This document shows positions 26,771 through 36,378 of a stretch of DNA of 64,000 bases, piece after piece (the stretch's first letter is position 1; every line of letters starts with the position of its first letter). The stretch comes from Actinomycetota bacterium. Lineage in GTDB: Bacteria; Actinomycetota; Actinomycetes; Actinomycetales; Dermatophilaceae. A program made the translations under genes and the position numbers. The stretch is from NCBI GenBank assembly GCA_020161815.1, contig JAIUOP010000001.1, positions 186,001 through 250,000 of the forward strand. The letters run 5' to 3'. The notes below the pieces were generated by a model. That model made no database searches. It saw only the letters and a list, made by a program, of their open reading frames with translations, and was not told the DNA's origin.

Positions 26771-27139
26771 TCAGGCGGAGCCTGTGGACGACACGCCTCC
26801 GGACGACGCCCCTGTGGACGAGGTCGAGCTCGATCCGCCGCTGCTCGACCCGCTCGTCGACGCGCTCGAGGACTCCGAGGCGGCGCTCGATGACGAGCCG
26901 GACGTCAAGTCGCCGCCGGACTTCGTGGTGGATGACCCGGCCGCGGTCGAGGCCGATGTCGAGTTCCGGCTGTCGGTCTTGTAGAAGCCGCTGCCCTTGA
27001 AGACCACGCCGACGGAGTTGAACACCTTGCGCAGGCGGCCGCCACACTCCGGGCACTGGGTCAGCGCGTCGTCGTGGAAGGACTGGACGATGTCGAAACG
27101 GTGGTCGCACTCGGTGCACGCGTAGGCGTACGTCGGCAT
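26771..27139 (-). CDS. FmdB-type zinc ribbon protein with Ser-rich tail
   Basis: A 122-aa protein. The first ~50 residues are an FmdB zinc ribbon, PTYAYACTECDHRF with CPECGGRL supplying two CxxC pairs, then the usual FNSVGVVFKGSGFYKTD. The remaining ~70 residues are almost only Ser, Gly, Thr and Ala, a low-complexity tail seen on actinobacterial members. The family was first noted in a formamidase/amidase regulon, but its general role is unclear. Confidence 0.88.
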   Translation of the reverse strand: MPTYAYACTECDHRFDIVQSFHDDALTQCPECGGRLRKVFNSVGVVFKGSGFYKTDSRNSTSASTAAGSSTTKSGGDLTSGSSSSAASESSSASTSGSSSGGSSSTSSTGASSGGVSSTGSA

Positions 27140-27251
27140 GGGAGCAGGCTCCTGGGGCGTGGGGCGATGCCGCAGGGCATCGCGGGGGGTGTCGAACTCT
27201 CCGGTCGAGGATACGCCGCGTGGGAGGCGGCAGCATGGTCCGCTCGCCGGC

Positions 27252-28844
27252 TCAGGCCTGGCGATCACGCGTGGACGGGCGGGGCGGCACCTCGGGGCGG
27301 ATCCAGCCGGCCAGACGACCCTCGCGGCTGACGGCATACAGGCGTTTGGTCGTCGCCCTGCGCTGGGCCGTGGGCACGACGATGAGGAGGCGGTCAACGC
27401 GACGGAGCACCGTCGTCGGCGCCGGCACGAACGAGCTCTTGTCACGCACGATGAGCGCGACGTTGGCCTCCGCGGGGAGTCGCAGCTCCTGGACCTCGAT
27501 TCCGGCCAGGCGCGAGCCGGGCCCCACCTCCACCTCGAGCAGGTCGGCGCCCAGCTCGTCGAGCGAGGTGGACTCCACCGCCAGGTCGACCTCGTGGTGG
27601 CATGCGGTCACCCCGAGGGCTCGAGCCACGAAGGGCAGGGTCGGGGCCTGGATCAGGGTGAAGATGACGACCAGGACGAAGACGAGGTCGAAGAGCCAGT
27701 CCAGCCCGGGGATGCCCAGCACCGTGGGGACGGTGGCCAGCACGACCGGGACGGCACCGCGCAGTCCGGCCCACGACAGGAAGGCGTGCTCCCGCCAGGG
27801 CAGGCGGAAGGGAGCGCACGAGAGGAACACCGAGAGCGGCCGCGCCACGAGGAGCAGGACGGTGCCGAGCACGAGGGCGGGGACGATCTGGGCGCCGAAG
27901 TCCTTGGGGCTGGCGAGCAGGCCCAGGAGCACGAACAGGCCGATCTGGGCCAGCCACCCCAGGGCGGTCGAGAGGCCGAGGAAGGAGGCCCGGTGCGGCA
28001 GGTCGAGGTTGCCGAGCACGAGGGCGGCGAGGAAGCAGGCGATGAACCCGGAGGTGTGTGCCACCGCGGCGACGCCGTAGGCCAGCACGGCCACCGCGAC
28101 CACGCCGATGGCGAAGATCGTGGCGGTGCTGCCGGCAAGTCGCTTCAGCACCTGCCCCCCGATCCACCCGATGGCCAGGCCGATGAGGGCGCCGCCGATG
28201 AGCTCGCCGGCGGCGATGAGGGCGATCGTGCCCCAGCCGCGGTCGTCGGACAGGCCGGCGGCGCGCAGGCTGAAGAGGACGACGAGGATGACCACCGGAG
28301 GGTCGTTGAGGCCGGACTCGACCTCGAGGATCCCGGCCAGGCGTCGGGGCAGGGGCATCCGGCGCAGGACCGAGAAGACGGCCGCGGCATCGGTCGAGGC
28401 GAGCACCGCCCCGATGACGAGGGCGATCTCCCACGGGATCCCGAGCAGCAGGTGCGCCGCGACCGTGACGACGGCGACCGAGACGAGCACGCCCACCGTG
28501 GCCAGGCTGACCGCGGGCGCGATCGACCGGCGGATCCCGCGCCACTCGGTCGTCACCCCGCCCTCGACGAGGATGAGCGTCAGCGCGGCATACCCGAGCA
28601 CCTCGGTGAGGAGCGCGTTGTCATAGCGGATGCCGAGGACGCCGTCGCCGAGCAGCAGCCCGATCGCGAGGTAGATGAGGAGGGAGGGCAGTCCGGAACG
28701 GATCGACAGGCGGACGGCGGCCACGCCGAGGAGCACCACGACTGAGCCGACGAGCAGCCAGAGGGCGAGCCCGTCGAGCGAGATGCCCGGTGTGGGCAGG
28801 GCACCGGAGAGCGCCAGCTCTGTCCGTGCGCTCGTGCCCGACAC
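27252..28844 (-). CDS. CPA1-type cation/H+ antiporter with TrkA-C domain
   Basis: A 530-aa membrane protein of the NhaP2/CvrA type, exchanging K+ or Na+ for protons. About twelve hydrophobic segments occupy residues 20-410, with the conserved STDAAAVFSVLRR and ESGLNDPPVVILVV (Asn-Asp of the transport site). A cytosolic TrkA-C regulatory domain follows (GADLLEVEVGPGSRLAGIEVQELRLPAEANVALIVRD). GTG 28844 is preceded by GGGAGGTGGGC. Divergent from the penicillin acylase gene by 46 bp. Confidence 0.88.
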   Translation of the reverse strand: MSGTSARTELALSGALPTPGISLDGLALWLLVGSVVVLLGVAAVRLSIRSGLPSLLIYLAIGLLLGDGVLGIRYDNALLTEVLGYAALTLILVEGGVTTEWRGIRRSIAPAVSLATVGVLVSVAVVTVAAHLLLGIPWEIALVIGAVLASTDAAAVFSVLRRMPLPRRLAGILEVESGLNDPPVVILVVLFSLRAAGLSDDRGWGTIALIAAGELIGGALIGLAIGWIGGQVLKRLAGSTATIFAIGVVAVAVLAYGVAAVAHTSGFIACFLAALVLGNLDLPHRASFLGLSTALGWLAQIGLFVLLGLLASPKDFGAQIVPALVLGTVLLLVARPLSVFLSCAPFRLPWREHAFLSWAGLRGAVPVVLATVPTVLGIPGLDWLFDLVFVLVVIFTLIQAPTLPFVARALGVTACHHEVDLAVESTSLDELGADLLEVEVGPGSRLAGIEVQELRLPAEANVALIVRDKSSFVPAPTTVLRRVDRLLIVVPTAQRRATTKRLYAVSREGRLAGWIRPEVPPRPSTRDRQA

Positions 28845-28890
28845 GTGCCCACCTCCCGTCCTTGTCCCAGGTGCCTCGTAGTCTCGCAGG

Positions 28891-31494
28891 GTGAGAGCAG
28901 CACGCGTGGCCCGCGGGGTCGGGTTGTCGGTGGTGGCGGTGGTCCTCGTCGCCGCGCTCGTCCTCGGGCTGGTCGTCCTCACCTTCGCCGAGCGCGCCAC
29001 GCCGAAGACGACCGGCGAGGTCGCCCTCGCCGGCCTCACCGCGCCGGTCACCATCGGACGGGACGGGTCCGGCATACCGCACCTCAGCGGGAGCACGCTG
29101 ACCGACCTGGCGCGGGCTCAGGGGTATGTGCACGCCCAGGACCGCTTCTTCGACATGGACCTGCGGCGGCACATCGCGACCGGCACGCTCAGCGAGCTCG
29201 TCGGGGCAGCCGGCCTCCCCGCCGACCGGGTCGTCCGCACCCTCGGCTGGCGCCGAGTCGCCGAGGAGTCGCTGCCGATCCTCCAGCCCGGGACGCGCCG
29301 CTACCTCCAGGCGTATGCCGATGGCGTCAACGACTACCTCAGCGCTCGTTCCACCACCGGCCTGGCGCTCGAGTACGCCGTCCTCGGCATCGAGCAGCCC
29401 GACTACGCCCCCGCGGACTGGACGCCGGTGGACTCCCTGGCCTGGCTCACCGCGATGGCCTGGGACCTCAAGGGCAACTACGCCGACGAGCTCGCCCGCG
29501 CCCGGCTCACCGGCCGGGTCGACCCGAGCCAGATCCTCCAGCTCTACCCGGGCTACGACGGCGAGCTCAACCCGCCCATCCTCTCGCCCGAGGAGTGGCA
29601 GCCGAACGCCTCTGCGCCGGCCGGTCCGGCCCTGCCGGAGCCCGCCCTCCCCGACGCCGCCCCGGCGGTGGACCCCTCTGCGCCCGCGGGCGTCGAGGAG
29701 CTGTATGCCGCGATCGGGCAGGCGCTCGACGCCGTCCCGGCGTCGGCGGGCCGGGGCGAGGGGATCGGGTCCAACTCGTGGGTGGTCGACGGCTCGCACT
29801 CCGAGAGCGGCAAGCCGCTGCTCGCCAACGATCCCCACCTCGGCGTGCGCCTGCCCGGCATCTGGTACCAGAACTCGTTGACCTGCCTCGAGGTCACGCC
29901 CGAGTGCCCGCTGAGGGTCTCCGGCTTCTCCTTCCCCGGTCTCCCGGGCGTCGTCATCGGGCACAACGAGCGGATCGCCTGGGGCCTGACCAACCTCGGT
30001 CCCGACGTCGCCGACTTCTACCTCGAGCGGATCGACGGCGCCGGCAAGGTGCTGCGCGAGGGCCAGTTCGTCGACCTCACGACCCGAACCGAGACCATCC
30101 GCGTGGCGGGGGGCCCGAGCGAGACGATCACGGTGCGCAGCACGGTCCATGGCCCACTGGTGTCCGATGTGCTCCCGGCCGCTGCTGATGCGGCTGAGCA
30201 CGCCCCCACCTTCGGCAGTGACGAGAGCGGTCAGGCGTTCGGGCTCTCCCTGGCGTGGACCGGGCTCCAGGCGTCCCGGACCGCCGACGCCCTACTCGCC
30301 CTGAACGTGGCCACCGACTTCACCTCCTTCCGAGCCGCCCTCGCCGACTTCTCCGTCCCCTCCCAGAACGTCGTGTACGCCGATGTCGACGGACACATCG
30401 GCTACCAGGCGCCGGGGATGGTGCCGATCCGGCAGTCCGTCGCCCCCGGCCAGCCACCGGGCTTCTGGCCCGCGCCCGGCTGGGACCCGGCCTACGACTG
30501 GACCGGCACGGTGCCCTACGAGCAGCTGCCCTGGTCCCTGGACCCCACGGACGGCGTCATCGTGGCCGCCAACCAGGAGGTCACGGCCGCGAGCGCGCCC
30601 TTCCTCACGAGCGAGTGGGACCCCGGCTACCGCGCCACGCGCATAGGCGAGCTGCTCGCGGCGGGCCCCGAGCGTGGGCTGACCGTCGCGGACATGACGC
30701 GGATCCAGCTGGACACCCGCGAGCCGATCGCCCCCGAGCTGGTCGCGGCCCTGCTCGCGGTCGACCTCGGCGGTGACACCTTCACCGAGGAGGCCCGCGA
30801 CCTGCTCCGAACCTGGGACCACACGACCCCGGCCCGGGGCACCCAGGCCGCGCCCGCGGCATACGTCAATGCCGTGTGGCGCCAGCTCATGCAGCTCACC
30901 TTCGCCGACGAGGTCCCGAGCGACCTGGTGGCGAACGGGGGTGGGCGCTACCGGGCCGTGATGGTCACCCTCCTCGCGGACCCGACGAACCTCTGGTGGG
31001 ACGACAAGGACACTCCGGGCGTCGCCGAGGGTCGCGACGAGATCCTCCGCCGGGCCCTCGTGGCCGCCCGGACCGAGCTCACCCGCTCCCTGGGCAAGGA
31101 CCCGGCGTCGTGGCAGTGGGGTGACCTGCACCGGTGGACGCCGACCCACCCGGTGCTCGGCCAGGCGAGCGTGCCGGGCCCGGTGCGCTGGCTGGTCAAT
31201 GACGACCCTGTCGCGCTCGGTGGGGGGTCCTCGATCGTCAACGCCAACGGCTGGGACGCGAGCAAGGGGTATGCCGTGAACTGGGCTCCGTCGATGCGCA
31301 TGGTCGTCGACCTGGGCGACCTCGAGAACTCGGTCTGGATCAACCAGACGGGCGCGAGCGGGCACCCGTTGTCGTCGCACTACACCGACCAGGTGGCGGA
31401 CTGGGCCCGCGGGCACTCCCGCCCCTGGCCCTTCGGGCGCGCGGCGCTCGACGCCGTCATCGAGGACCGGCTCGTCCTCGCGCCCGCCCCGTGA
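28891..31494 (+). CDS. penicillin acylase family protein (S45 N-terminal nucleophile hydrolase)
   Basis: An 867-aa precursor. One N-terminal membrane helix (SVVAVVLVAALVLGLVVLTF) anchors or exports it. The A chain holds GYVHAQDRFFDMDLRRHIATGTLSELVG. Self-cleavage is expected before S294 in the motif GIGSNSWVV, making Ser294 the N-terminal nucleophile of the B chain; N-terminal-nucleophile partners such as NDPHLG and WGLTNLGPD are present. Substrates of this family include beta-lactams and N-acyl homoserine lactones, so quorum quenching or scavenging of acylated amines is possible. Start is GTG. Confidence 0.92.
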   Translation: MRAARVARGVGLSVVAVVLVAALVLGLVVLTFAERATPKTTGEVALAGLTAPVTIGRDGSGIPHLSGSTLTDLARAQGYVHAQDRFFDMDLRRHIATGTLSELVGAAGLPADRVVRTLGWRRVAEESLPILQPGTRRYLQAYADGVNDYLSARSTTGLALEYAVLGIEQPDYAPADWTPVDSLAWLTAMAWDLKGNYADELARARLTGRVDPSQILQLYPGYDGELNPPILSPEEWQPNASAPAGPALPEPALPDAAPAVDPSAPAGVEELYAAIGQALDAVPASAGRGEGIGSNSWVVDGSHSESGKPLLANDPHLGVRLPGIWYQNSLTCLEVTPECPLRVSGFSFPGLPGVVIGHNERIAWGLTNLGPDVADFYLERIDGAGKVLREGQFVDLTTRTETIRVAGGPSETITVRSTVHGPLVSDVLPAAADAAEHAPTFGSDESGQAFGLSLAWTGLQASRTADALLALNVATDFTSFRAALADFSVPSQNVVYADVDGHIGYQAPGMVPIRQSVAPGQPPGFWPAPGWDPAYDWTGTVPYEQLPWSLDPTDGVIVAANQEVTAASAPFLTSEWDPGYRATRIGELLAAGPERGLTVADMTRIQLDTREPIAPELVAALLAVDLGGDTFTEEARDLLRTWDHTTPARGTQAAPAAYVNAVWRQLMQLTFADEVPSDLVANGGGRYRAVMVTLLADPTNLWWDDKDTPGVAEGRDEILRRALVAARTELTRSLGKDPASWQWGDLHRWTPTHPVLGQASVPGPVRWLVNDDPVALGGGSSIVNANGWDASKGYAVNWAPSMRMVVDLGDLENSVWINQTGASGHPLSSHYTDQVADWARGHSRPWPFGRAALDAVIEDRLVLAPAP

Positions 31495-31500
31495 CCCGGG

Positions 31501-32055
31501 TCAGGAGGCGACCGGCGTCACGCCCTCGGCGGTGAGCACGGCGTCGACCGGGACGTCGTGGGCCGCGCGCGGCAGCACCGGCCCCGGGTGCTCCTCGGGG
31601 TGGAGGAGCACGATGACGGGTGTGCCGCGCGCGCGTCGCGGCAGCGCCTTGTCGTAGCACCCCCCGCCCTGGCCCAGGCGCGTGCCGGAGCTGTCGACGG
31701 ACAGGCCGGGGGCGAGCACCAGGTCGACCTCGGCGATCGCCGCCAGCCCCAACGGCGTGCGCTCGGGGTCCGCGGCATCGGCCCAGTCCAGGTCGAGGTC
31801 GGGCAGCGTGATCGGGACGAGGACCCGGAAACCGGCGTCCTGCAGGGCGGCGATGGCCTGCGCGGTCGGTGGCTCCTGGGGCATCGACTCGTAGAGCGTC
31901 ACACTGGCGCCGGTTCGGAGGCCGGTGCGGGCCACCGTCGCCATGACGACGTCGGCCACGGCGTGGTCGTCGGCGACCAGGTCGCGAGAGTCGGCGAGCG
32001 CGAGCCGCCGGGCCCGGAGCTCGCGGCGCAGTCCACGCTTGGCATCCGCAGTCAT
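31501..32055 (-). CDS. 5-formyltetrahydrofolate cyclo-ligase
   Basis: A 184-aa enzyme converting 5-formyl-THF to 5,10-methenyl-THF with ATP. It shows KRGLRRELRARRLAL (phosphate-binding start), YESMPQEPPT, and the C-terminal signature LGQGGGCYDKAL; Cys replaces the first Tyr of the common GGGYYD. ATG 32055 is chosen; another ATG lies at 32064. Divergent from the UGPase gene with only ~24 bp between starts, an arrangement frequent in actinobacteria. Confidence 0.9.
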   Translation of the reverse strand: MTADAKRGLRRELRARRLALADSRDLVADDHAVADVVMATVARTGLRTGASVTLYESMPQEPPTAQAIAALQDAGFRVLVPITLPDLDLDWADAADPERTPLGLAAIAEVDLVLAPGLSVDSSGTRLGQGGGCYDKALPRRARGTPVIVLLHPEEHPGPVLPRAAHDVPVDAVLTAEGVTPVAS

Positions 32056-32079
32056 GGGCCTCATCGTAGGGTTGGCTCC

Positions 32080-33462
32080 ATGAGTGAGGCAGGGCTGCGC
32101 GAGGCCGTCGGGCGGATGGTGGCCGCGGGCCAGCCGGACCTCGCCGTCGCTGCCTTCCGCGCCGCCTACGCCCGGTTGGAGTCGGCCGAGACCGGCCACC
32201 TGGCGGAGGCGGACCTCGAGCCCCTCGGCGAGGTGCAACGGCTCGACGACCTCGAGGTCACCGACCCGCTGGCCGCCCTCGCGCGCACCGTCGTCATCCG
32301 GCCCAACGGAGGCCTCGGCACCTCGATGGGGATCGAGGGCCCGAAGACGGCGCTGCCCCTGCGAGAGGGCCTGACCTTCCTCGACGTGATGGCCCGGCAG
32401 GTGCTGCACCTGCGCGAGGAGCACGGCGTCCCGCTGCCCCTCATCCTGATGAACTCCTTCCGCACCCGGGAGCAGAGCTTGGCGATCCTCGACGGCTATC
32501 CCGAGCTGGCCGTGGACTCTCTCCCGCTGGACTTCCTCCAGAACGCCGAGCCGAAGCTCCGGGTGGAGGACCTCGCGCCGGTCGACTGGCCCGCGGACCG
32601 GGAGCTCGAGTGGTGCCCGCCGGGGCACGGCGACCTCTATGTCGCCCTCCAGAGCACCGGGCTGCTCCAGGCCCTGCTCGCGCGGGGTTTCCGTCATGCC
32701 TTCGTCGCCAACGCGGACAACCTCGGGGCGACGTGTGACCCGGTGATTCCGGCGTGGATGACGGCCGAGGGCATCCCGTATGTCGCGGAGGTGTGCGACC
32801 GCACCCTCAACGACCGCAAGGGTGGCCACCTCGCGGTGCGCCGCGCGGACGGGGAGCTGGTGCTGCGGGACAGCGCCCAGGTCGCCCCCGAGGACGTGGA
32901 GCACTTCCAGGACGTGACGCGCCACCGGTACTTCCACACGAACAACGTGTGGATCGACCTCGAGGTGCTCGCGCGCATCCTCGCCGAGCGCGACGGACTC
33001 CTCGGCCTGCCCGTCATCGTCAACCGCAAGACGGTCGACCCGACCCGTCCGGAGTCCACGCCGGTCATCCAGCTCGAGTCGGCGATGGGCGCAGCCATCG
33101 GTGTGATCCCGGGAGCGCGGGTCCTCCACGTGCCCCGACGCCGCTTCCGGCCGGTCAAGGCCACGAACGAGCTCCTCCTGGTGCGCTCGGACATCTACAC
33201 CCTTGGCGAGGGCTACGACGTGGTCTCGACGATCGACCACCCGGAGCCGTCGGTCCGGCTGTCCGAGCACTACCGCCTGCTCGGCGACTTCGAGGCGCGC
33301 TTCCCCTTCGGGGTGCCCTCGATGCGGCGCGCCACCTCCCTCGTCGTCGAGGGTGACGTGACCTTCGGTGCCGACGTGGTGTGCTCCGGCGACGTGCTGG
33401 TCCGGTCGTCCGCGCCGCGAGAGATCCCCGACGGTGCGGTCCTCTCCGGGGAGTGCCCGTGA
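32080..33462 (+). CDS. UTP-glucose-1-phosphate uridylyltransferase (eukaryotic-type UDPGP family)
   Basis: A 460-aa enzyme making UDP-glucose. It belongs to the UDPGP family found in eukaryotes and actinobacteria rather than the ~300-aa GalU family: nucleotide motif RPNGGLGTSMG near residues 74-84, MNSFRTREQS, HGDLYVAL, VANADNLG, and the C-terminal left-handed helix part. ATG 32080 is the first in the conserved frame. First gene of a chain in which each gene overlaps the next through 35679. Confidence 0.92.
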   Translation: MSEAGLREAVGRMVAAGQPDLAVAAFRAAYARLESAETGHLAEADLEPLGEVQRLDDLEVTDPLAALARTVVIRPNGGLGTSMGIEGPKTALPLREGLTFLDVMARQVLHLREEHGVPLPLILMNSFRTREQSLAILDGYPELAVDSLPLDFLQNAEPKLRVEDLAPVDWPADRELEWCPPGHGDLYVALQSTGLLQALLARGFRHAFVANADNLGATCDPVIPAWMTAEGIPYVAEVCDRTLNDRKGGHLAVRRADGELVLRDSAQVAPEDVEHFQDVTRHRYFHTNNVWIDLEVLARILAERDGLLGLPVIVNRKTVDPTRPESTPVIQLESAMGAAIGVIPGARVLHVPRRRFRPVKATNELLLVRSDIYTLGEGYDVVSTIDHPEPSVRLSEHYRLLGDFEARFPFGVPSMRRATSLVVEGDVTFGADVVCSGDVLVRSSAPREIPDGAVLSGECP

Positions 33463-34667
33463 GGACGGTCGAGGAGCACCGGGATCGCCTGCTCGCCCTG
33501 GTGCGGCCGTCGCCCGGCGCCACCCGCCGACTCCTCGAGTCCCGCGGGCTCGCGCTCGCCGCCCCGGCCAGGGCCGCGCTGGACCTGCCCGGCTTCGACA
33601 ACTCGGCGATGGACGGGTATGCCGTGCGCGTCGCCGACACCCGGGGCGCCTCGCCGCAGTCGCCGGTCTCTCTGCCGGTCGTCGACGACGTGGCGGCCGG
33701 TGACACCCGCGCCCTCACCATGCCGCCAGGTGTGGCCATGCGCATCATGACCGGGGCGCCGCTGCCCGTCGGGGCCGAGGGCATCGTCCCGGTCGAGGAC
33801 ACCGACGGCGGTGTCGAGACCGTGGCGCTCACGGCCGCTCCGGAGCACGGCCGCCACGTCCGCCGCCGCGGCGAGGACGTCCGCGCCGGCGAGGAGCTCG
33901 TCGGGACCGGGACCCTCCTGACGCCCGGCGTCATCGCCCTGCTGGCTGCGGCCGGCGTGGCCGAGGTCGACGTCCACCCGCGCCCCCGGGTGGCGGTCTT
34001 CTCCACGGGCGACGAGCTGGTCCCCCTGGGGGTCACGCCGGGCTTCGGCCAGATCGTCGACTCCAACCAGGTCATGCTCGCCGAGCTGGTGCGGGCCGCC
34101 GGCGCCGACCTCGTCCACTGCGGCACCTTGCCCGACGAGGCCGAGGCGGTGCGGCGGGTGCTGAGTGAGCCCCCCGGTCAGCCGGACCTCGTCCTGACCA
34201 GTGGTGGGGTGTCGATGGGTGCCCATGACACCGTCAAGGAGGTCCTCACCGGGCTGGGGACCGTCGACTTCGTCAAGGTCGCGATGCGCCCCGGGATGCC
34301 GCAGGGCGCCGGCACGGTCGGCGGGGTCCCGATCGTGACCCTGCCGGGGAACCCGGTGAGCTCGTTCGTCTCCTTCCACGTCTTCGTCCTGCCGATGATC
34401 CGGCTCCTCGCCGGTCGGGCGGCCGGCAGTGACGCCGTCGAGGTCGTGGCCGGCGCCGACTGGCCCTCGGCCGACGGCAAGGTCGAGTTCACGCGGGTCC
34501 GGGTCGAGGGCGGGGAGGCCCTGCCCGCGCGTGGCCAGGGCTCGCACATGCTGGGGGCCCTGGCGAGCGCGAACGCGCTGGCCGTCGTGCCCGCCGACAC
34601 GGCATACGTCAGGTCCGGTGACACGCTGGCCGCGGTCTCCCTCCTCGGTCTGGAGCACCCACGATGA
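33459..34667 (+). CDS. moeA: molybdopterin molybdenumtransferase
   Basis: A 402-aa enzyme inserting molybdate into adenylylated molybdopterin. Landmarks are LPGFDNSAMDGYAVR, RIMTGAPLPVGAEGIVPVEDT, the MoCF-fold part VAVFSTGDELVPLG, LTSGGVSMGAHDTVKEVL and LPGNPVSSFVSF. GTG 33459 overlaps the UGPase stop by 4 bp. Next to moaC and mog, so this is a partial molybdenum cofactor cluster; moaA, moaE and moaD are not in the window. Confidence 0.95.
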   Translation: MRTVEEHRDRLLALVRPSPGATRRLLESRGLALAAPARAALDLPGFDNSAMDGYAVRVADTRGASPQSPVSLPVVDDVAAGDTRALTMPPGVAMRIMTGAPLPVGAEGIVPVEDTDGGVETVALTAAPEHGRHVRRRGEDVRAGEELVGTGTLLTPGVIALLAAAGVAEVDVHPRPRVAVFSTGDELVPLGVTPGFGQIVDSNQVMLAELVRAAGADLVHCGTLPDEAEAVRRVLSEPPGQPDLVLTSGGVSMGAHDTVKEVLTGLGTVDFVKVAMRPGMPQGAGTVGGVPIVTLPGNPVSSFVSFHVFVLPMIRLLAGRAAGSDAVEVVAGADWPSADGKVEFTRVRVEGGEALPARGQGSHMLGALASANALAVVPADTAYVRSGDTLAAVSLLGLEHPR

Positions 34668-35188
34668 CCTCTCCCGAGCCGGGTGGCCCGCACGCCGCCA
34701 CTCCCGCCGGCGCCGCCGCTGCGAGCGGCCTGACCCACGTCCGCCCGGACGGCACGGCCCACATGGTGGACGTCTCCGCCAAGGCCGTGACCGCACGGGA
34801 GGCGAGCGCGGCGGGGCGGGTCCTGCTCAGCGAGGCGGCGGTCGTGGCCCTGCGCGGTGGCACCGTGCCCAAGGGGGACGCCCTCGCCGTGGCCCGCATC
34901 GCCGGGATCCAGGCCGTCAAGCGGACGCCCGAGCTGATCCCGCTGGCCCATCCGATCGCGGTCCATGCCGTCGAGGTCGACCTCGCTGTCGTCGACGACG
35001 GCGCGGAGATCACGGCGACCGTCCGCACGGCCGATCGCACCGGCATCGAGATGGAGGCGCTCACGGCCGTCTGCGTCGCGGCGCTCGCCCTCATCGACAT
35101 GATCAAGGCCGTGGACAAGCACGCCCGCATCACCGACGTCCGCGTGACCGCCAAGTCCGGCGGACGATCGGGGGACTGGCGCGAGTGA
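34664..35188 (+). CDS. moaC: cyclic pyranopterin monophosphate synthase
   Basis: A 174-aa enzyme turning the MoaA product into cyclic pyranopterin monophosphate, an early step of molybdenum cofactor synthesis. It shows HMVDVSAKAVTAREASAAG, KGDALAVARIAGIQAVKRTPELIPLAHP, DRTGIEMEALT and the conserved DMIKAVDK. ATG 34664 overlaps the moeA stop (ATGA). The N-terminal ~20 residues are a variable Ala/Pro extension. Confidence 0.96.
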   Translation: MTSPEPGGPHAATPAGAAAASGLTHVRPDGTAHMVDVSAKAVTAREASAAGRVLLSEAAVVALRGGTVPKGDALAVARIAGIQAVKRTPELIPLAHPIAVHAVEVDLAVVDDGAEITATVRTADRTGIEMEALTAVCVAALALIDMIKAVDKHARITDVRVTAKSGGRSGDWRE

Positions 35189-35679
35189 GCACCTCTCCCC
35201 TCATCGGACGGGTGGCGCGCGTCGTCACCGCCTCGTCCCGCGCGGCCGCCGGGGTCTACCCCGACCGTGGCGGGGCCCTCGTCGTGGCGACCCTGCGGGA
35301 GTGGGGGGTGGAGGTGCCCGAGTCCGAGGTCGTCCCGGACGGCCCCGAGGTGGCGGCGGCGATCGCCCGGGCCCTGGCAGCGGCCCCGCACCTGCTGCTC
35401 ACCACCGGTGGCACCGGCCTGACACCGACCGACGGCACCCCCGACGCAACCCGGCCCTTCCTCACCACGGAGGTGCCCGGCATACCGGAGTCGATCCGGG
35501 CCGCAGGCGTGGCCAAGGGGGTGCCGACCGCCGCCCTCTCGCGCGGGATCGCCGGCCTCGCCGGCCGCACGCTCGTGGTCAACCTCCCCGGGTCGACCGG
35601 AGGGGTGCGCGACGCCCTGGCCGTGCTCGAGCAGCTGCTGCCGCACGCGCTCGACCAGGTGAGCGGCGGGGACCACTGA
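35185..35679 (+). CDS. MogA/MoaB-type molybdopterin adenylyltransferase
   Basis: A 164-aa MoCF-fold protein that adenylylates molybdopterin before molybdate insertion by MoeA. Motifs are VVTASSRAAAGVYPDRGG, LLLTTGGTGLTPTDGTPDATRPF and VVNLPGSTGGVRDAL. GTG 35185 overlaps the moaC stop by 4 bp, and its own stop overlaps the next ATG. Whether MogA or MoaB is the better name cannot be decided from the sequence alone. Confidence 0.93.
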   Translation: MSTSPLIGRVARVVTASSRAAAGVYPDRGGALVVATLREWGVEVPESEVVPDGPEVAAAIARALAAAPHLLLTTGGTGLTPTDGTPDATRPFLTTEVPGIPESIRAAGVAKGVPTAALSRGIAGLAGRTLVVNLPGSTGGVRDALAVLEQLLPHALDQVSGGDH

Positions 35680-36353
35680 TGTGGCGACGCCCCCGCGACC
35701 AAGGCCCGCGCACCTGGCCGCTCCGGCTCGAGGGCACGACGCCCCACGGGGAGCGGATCGTGCTGCGGGCGTTGCGGGCCACCGACGAGGCGAGCTACAT
35801 CGCCTTGCGCCGGGCCAACGCCGAGTGGCTGGCGCCCTGGGATGCCACCGCGCCCCACCCCTCGGTGCGGCCCCGCCGCTTCGCCGACCTCGTCGCGGCC
35901 CAGGAGGTCGAGGCGCGCGCCGGGCGCGCCCTGCCGATGGCGGTCGAGCATGCCGGGCGGCTCGTCGGGCAGGTCAACGTCAGCAACATCGCGCGGGGGT
36001 CGTTCTGGTCCTGCACGGTCGGCTACTGGGTGAGCCGGGCGATGGCCGGGCGGGGCGTCATCCCGACCGCGGTCGCCCTCGTCGGTGACCACTGCTTCGA
36101 GACGCTCGGCCTGCACCGGATCGAGATCAACATCCGCCCGGAGAACCTCGCCTCGCTCGCCATCGTGCGCAAGCTCGGCTTCCGCGACGAGGGGATGCGG
36201 GAGCGCTACCTGCACATCGACGGCGAGTGGCGCGACCACCGGTCCTTCGCGCTGACGACTGAGGACCTCGCAGATGAACGACTCATGGAACGCCTGACCC
36301 AGTCGTCACAGCAGTCACTTTGGCGACACACCGACCCATCTCCGACCGCCTGA
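35679..36353 (+). CDS. GNAT acetyltransferase (RimJ-like)
   Basis: A 224-aa N-acetyltransferase of the RimJ/RimL group, which acetylates protein N-termini such as ribosomal protein S5; the real substrate is unproven. Traits are RIVLRALRATDEASYIALRR, VGYWVSRAMAGRGVIPTAV (CoA-binding turn), LHRIEINIRPENLASLAIVRKLGFRDEG and YLHIDGEWRDHRSFAL. ATG 35679 shares a base with the mog stop (TGATG). The order moeA-rimJ-sepX/glpR is usual in actinobacteria. Confidence 0.9.
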   Translation: MWRRPRDQGPRTWPLRLEGTTPHGERIVLRALRATDEASYIALRRANAEWLAPWDATAPHPSVRPRRFADLVAAQEVEARAGRALPMAVEHAGRLVGQVNVSNIARGSFWSCTVGYWVSRAMAGRGVIPTAVALVGDHCFETLGLHRIEINIRPENLASLAIVRKLGFRDEGMRERYLHIDGEWRDHRSFALTTEDLADERLMERLTQSSQQSLWRHTDPSPTA

Positions 36354-36378
36354 GCGGAGCGGGGCTTACGGTCGGGCC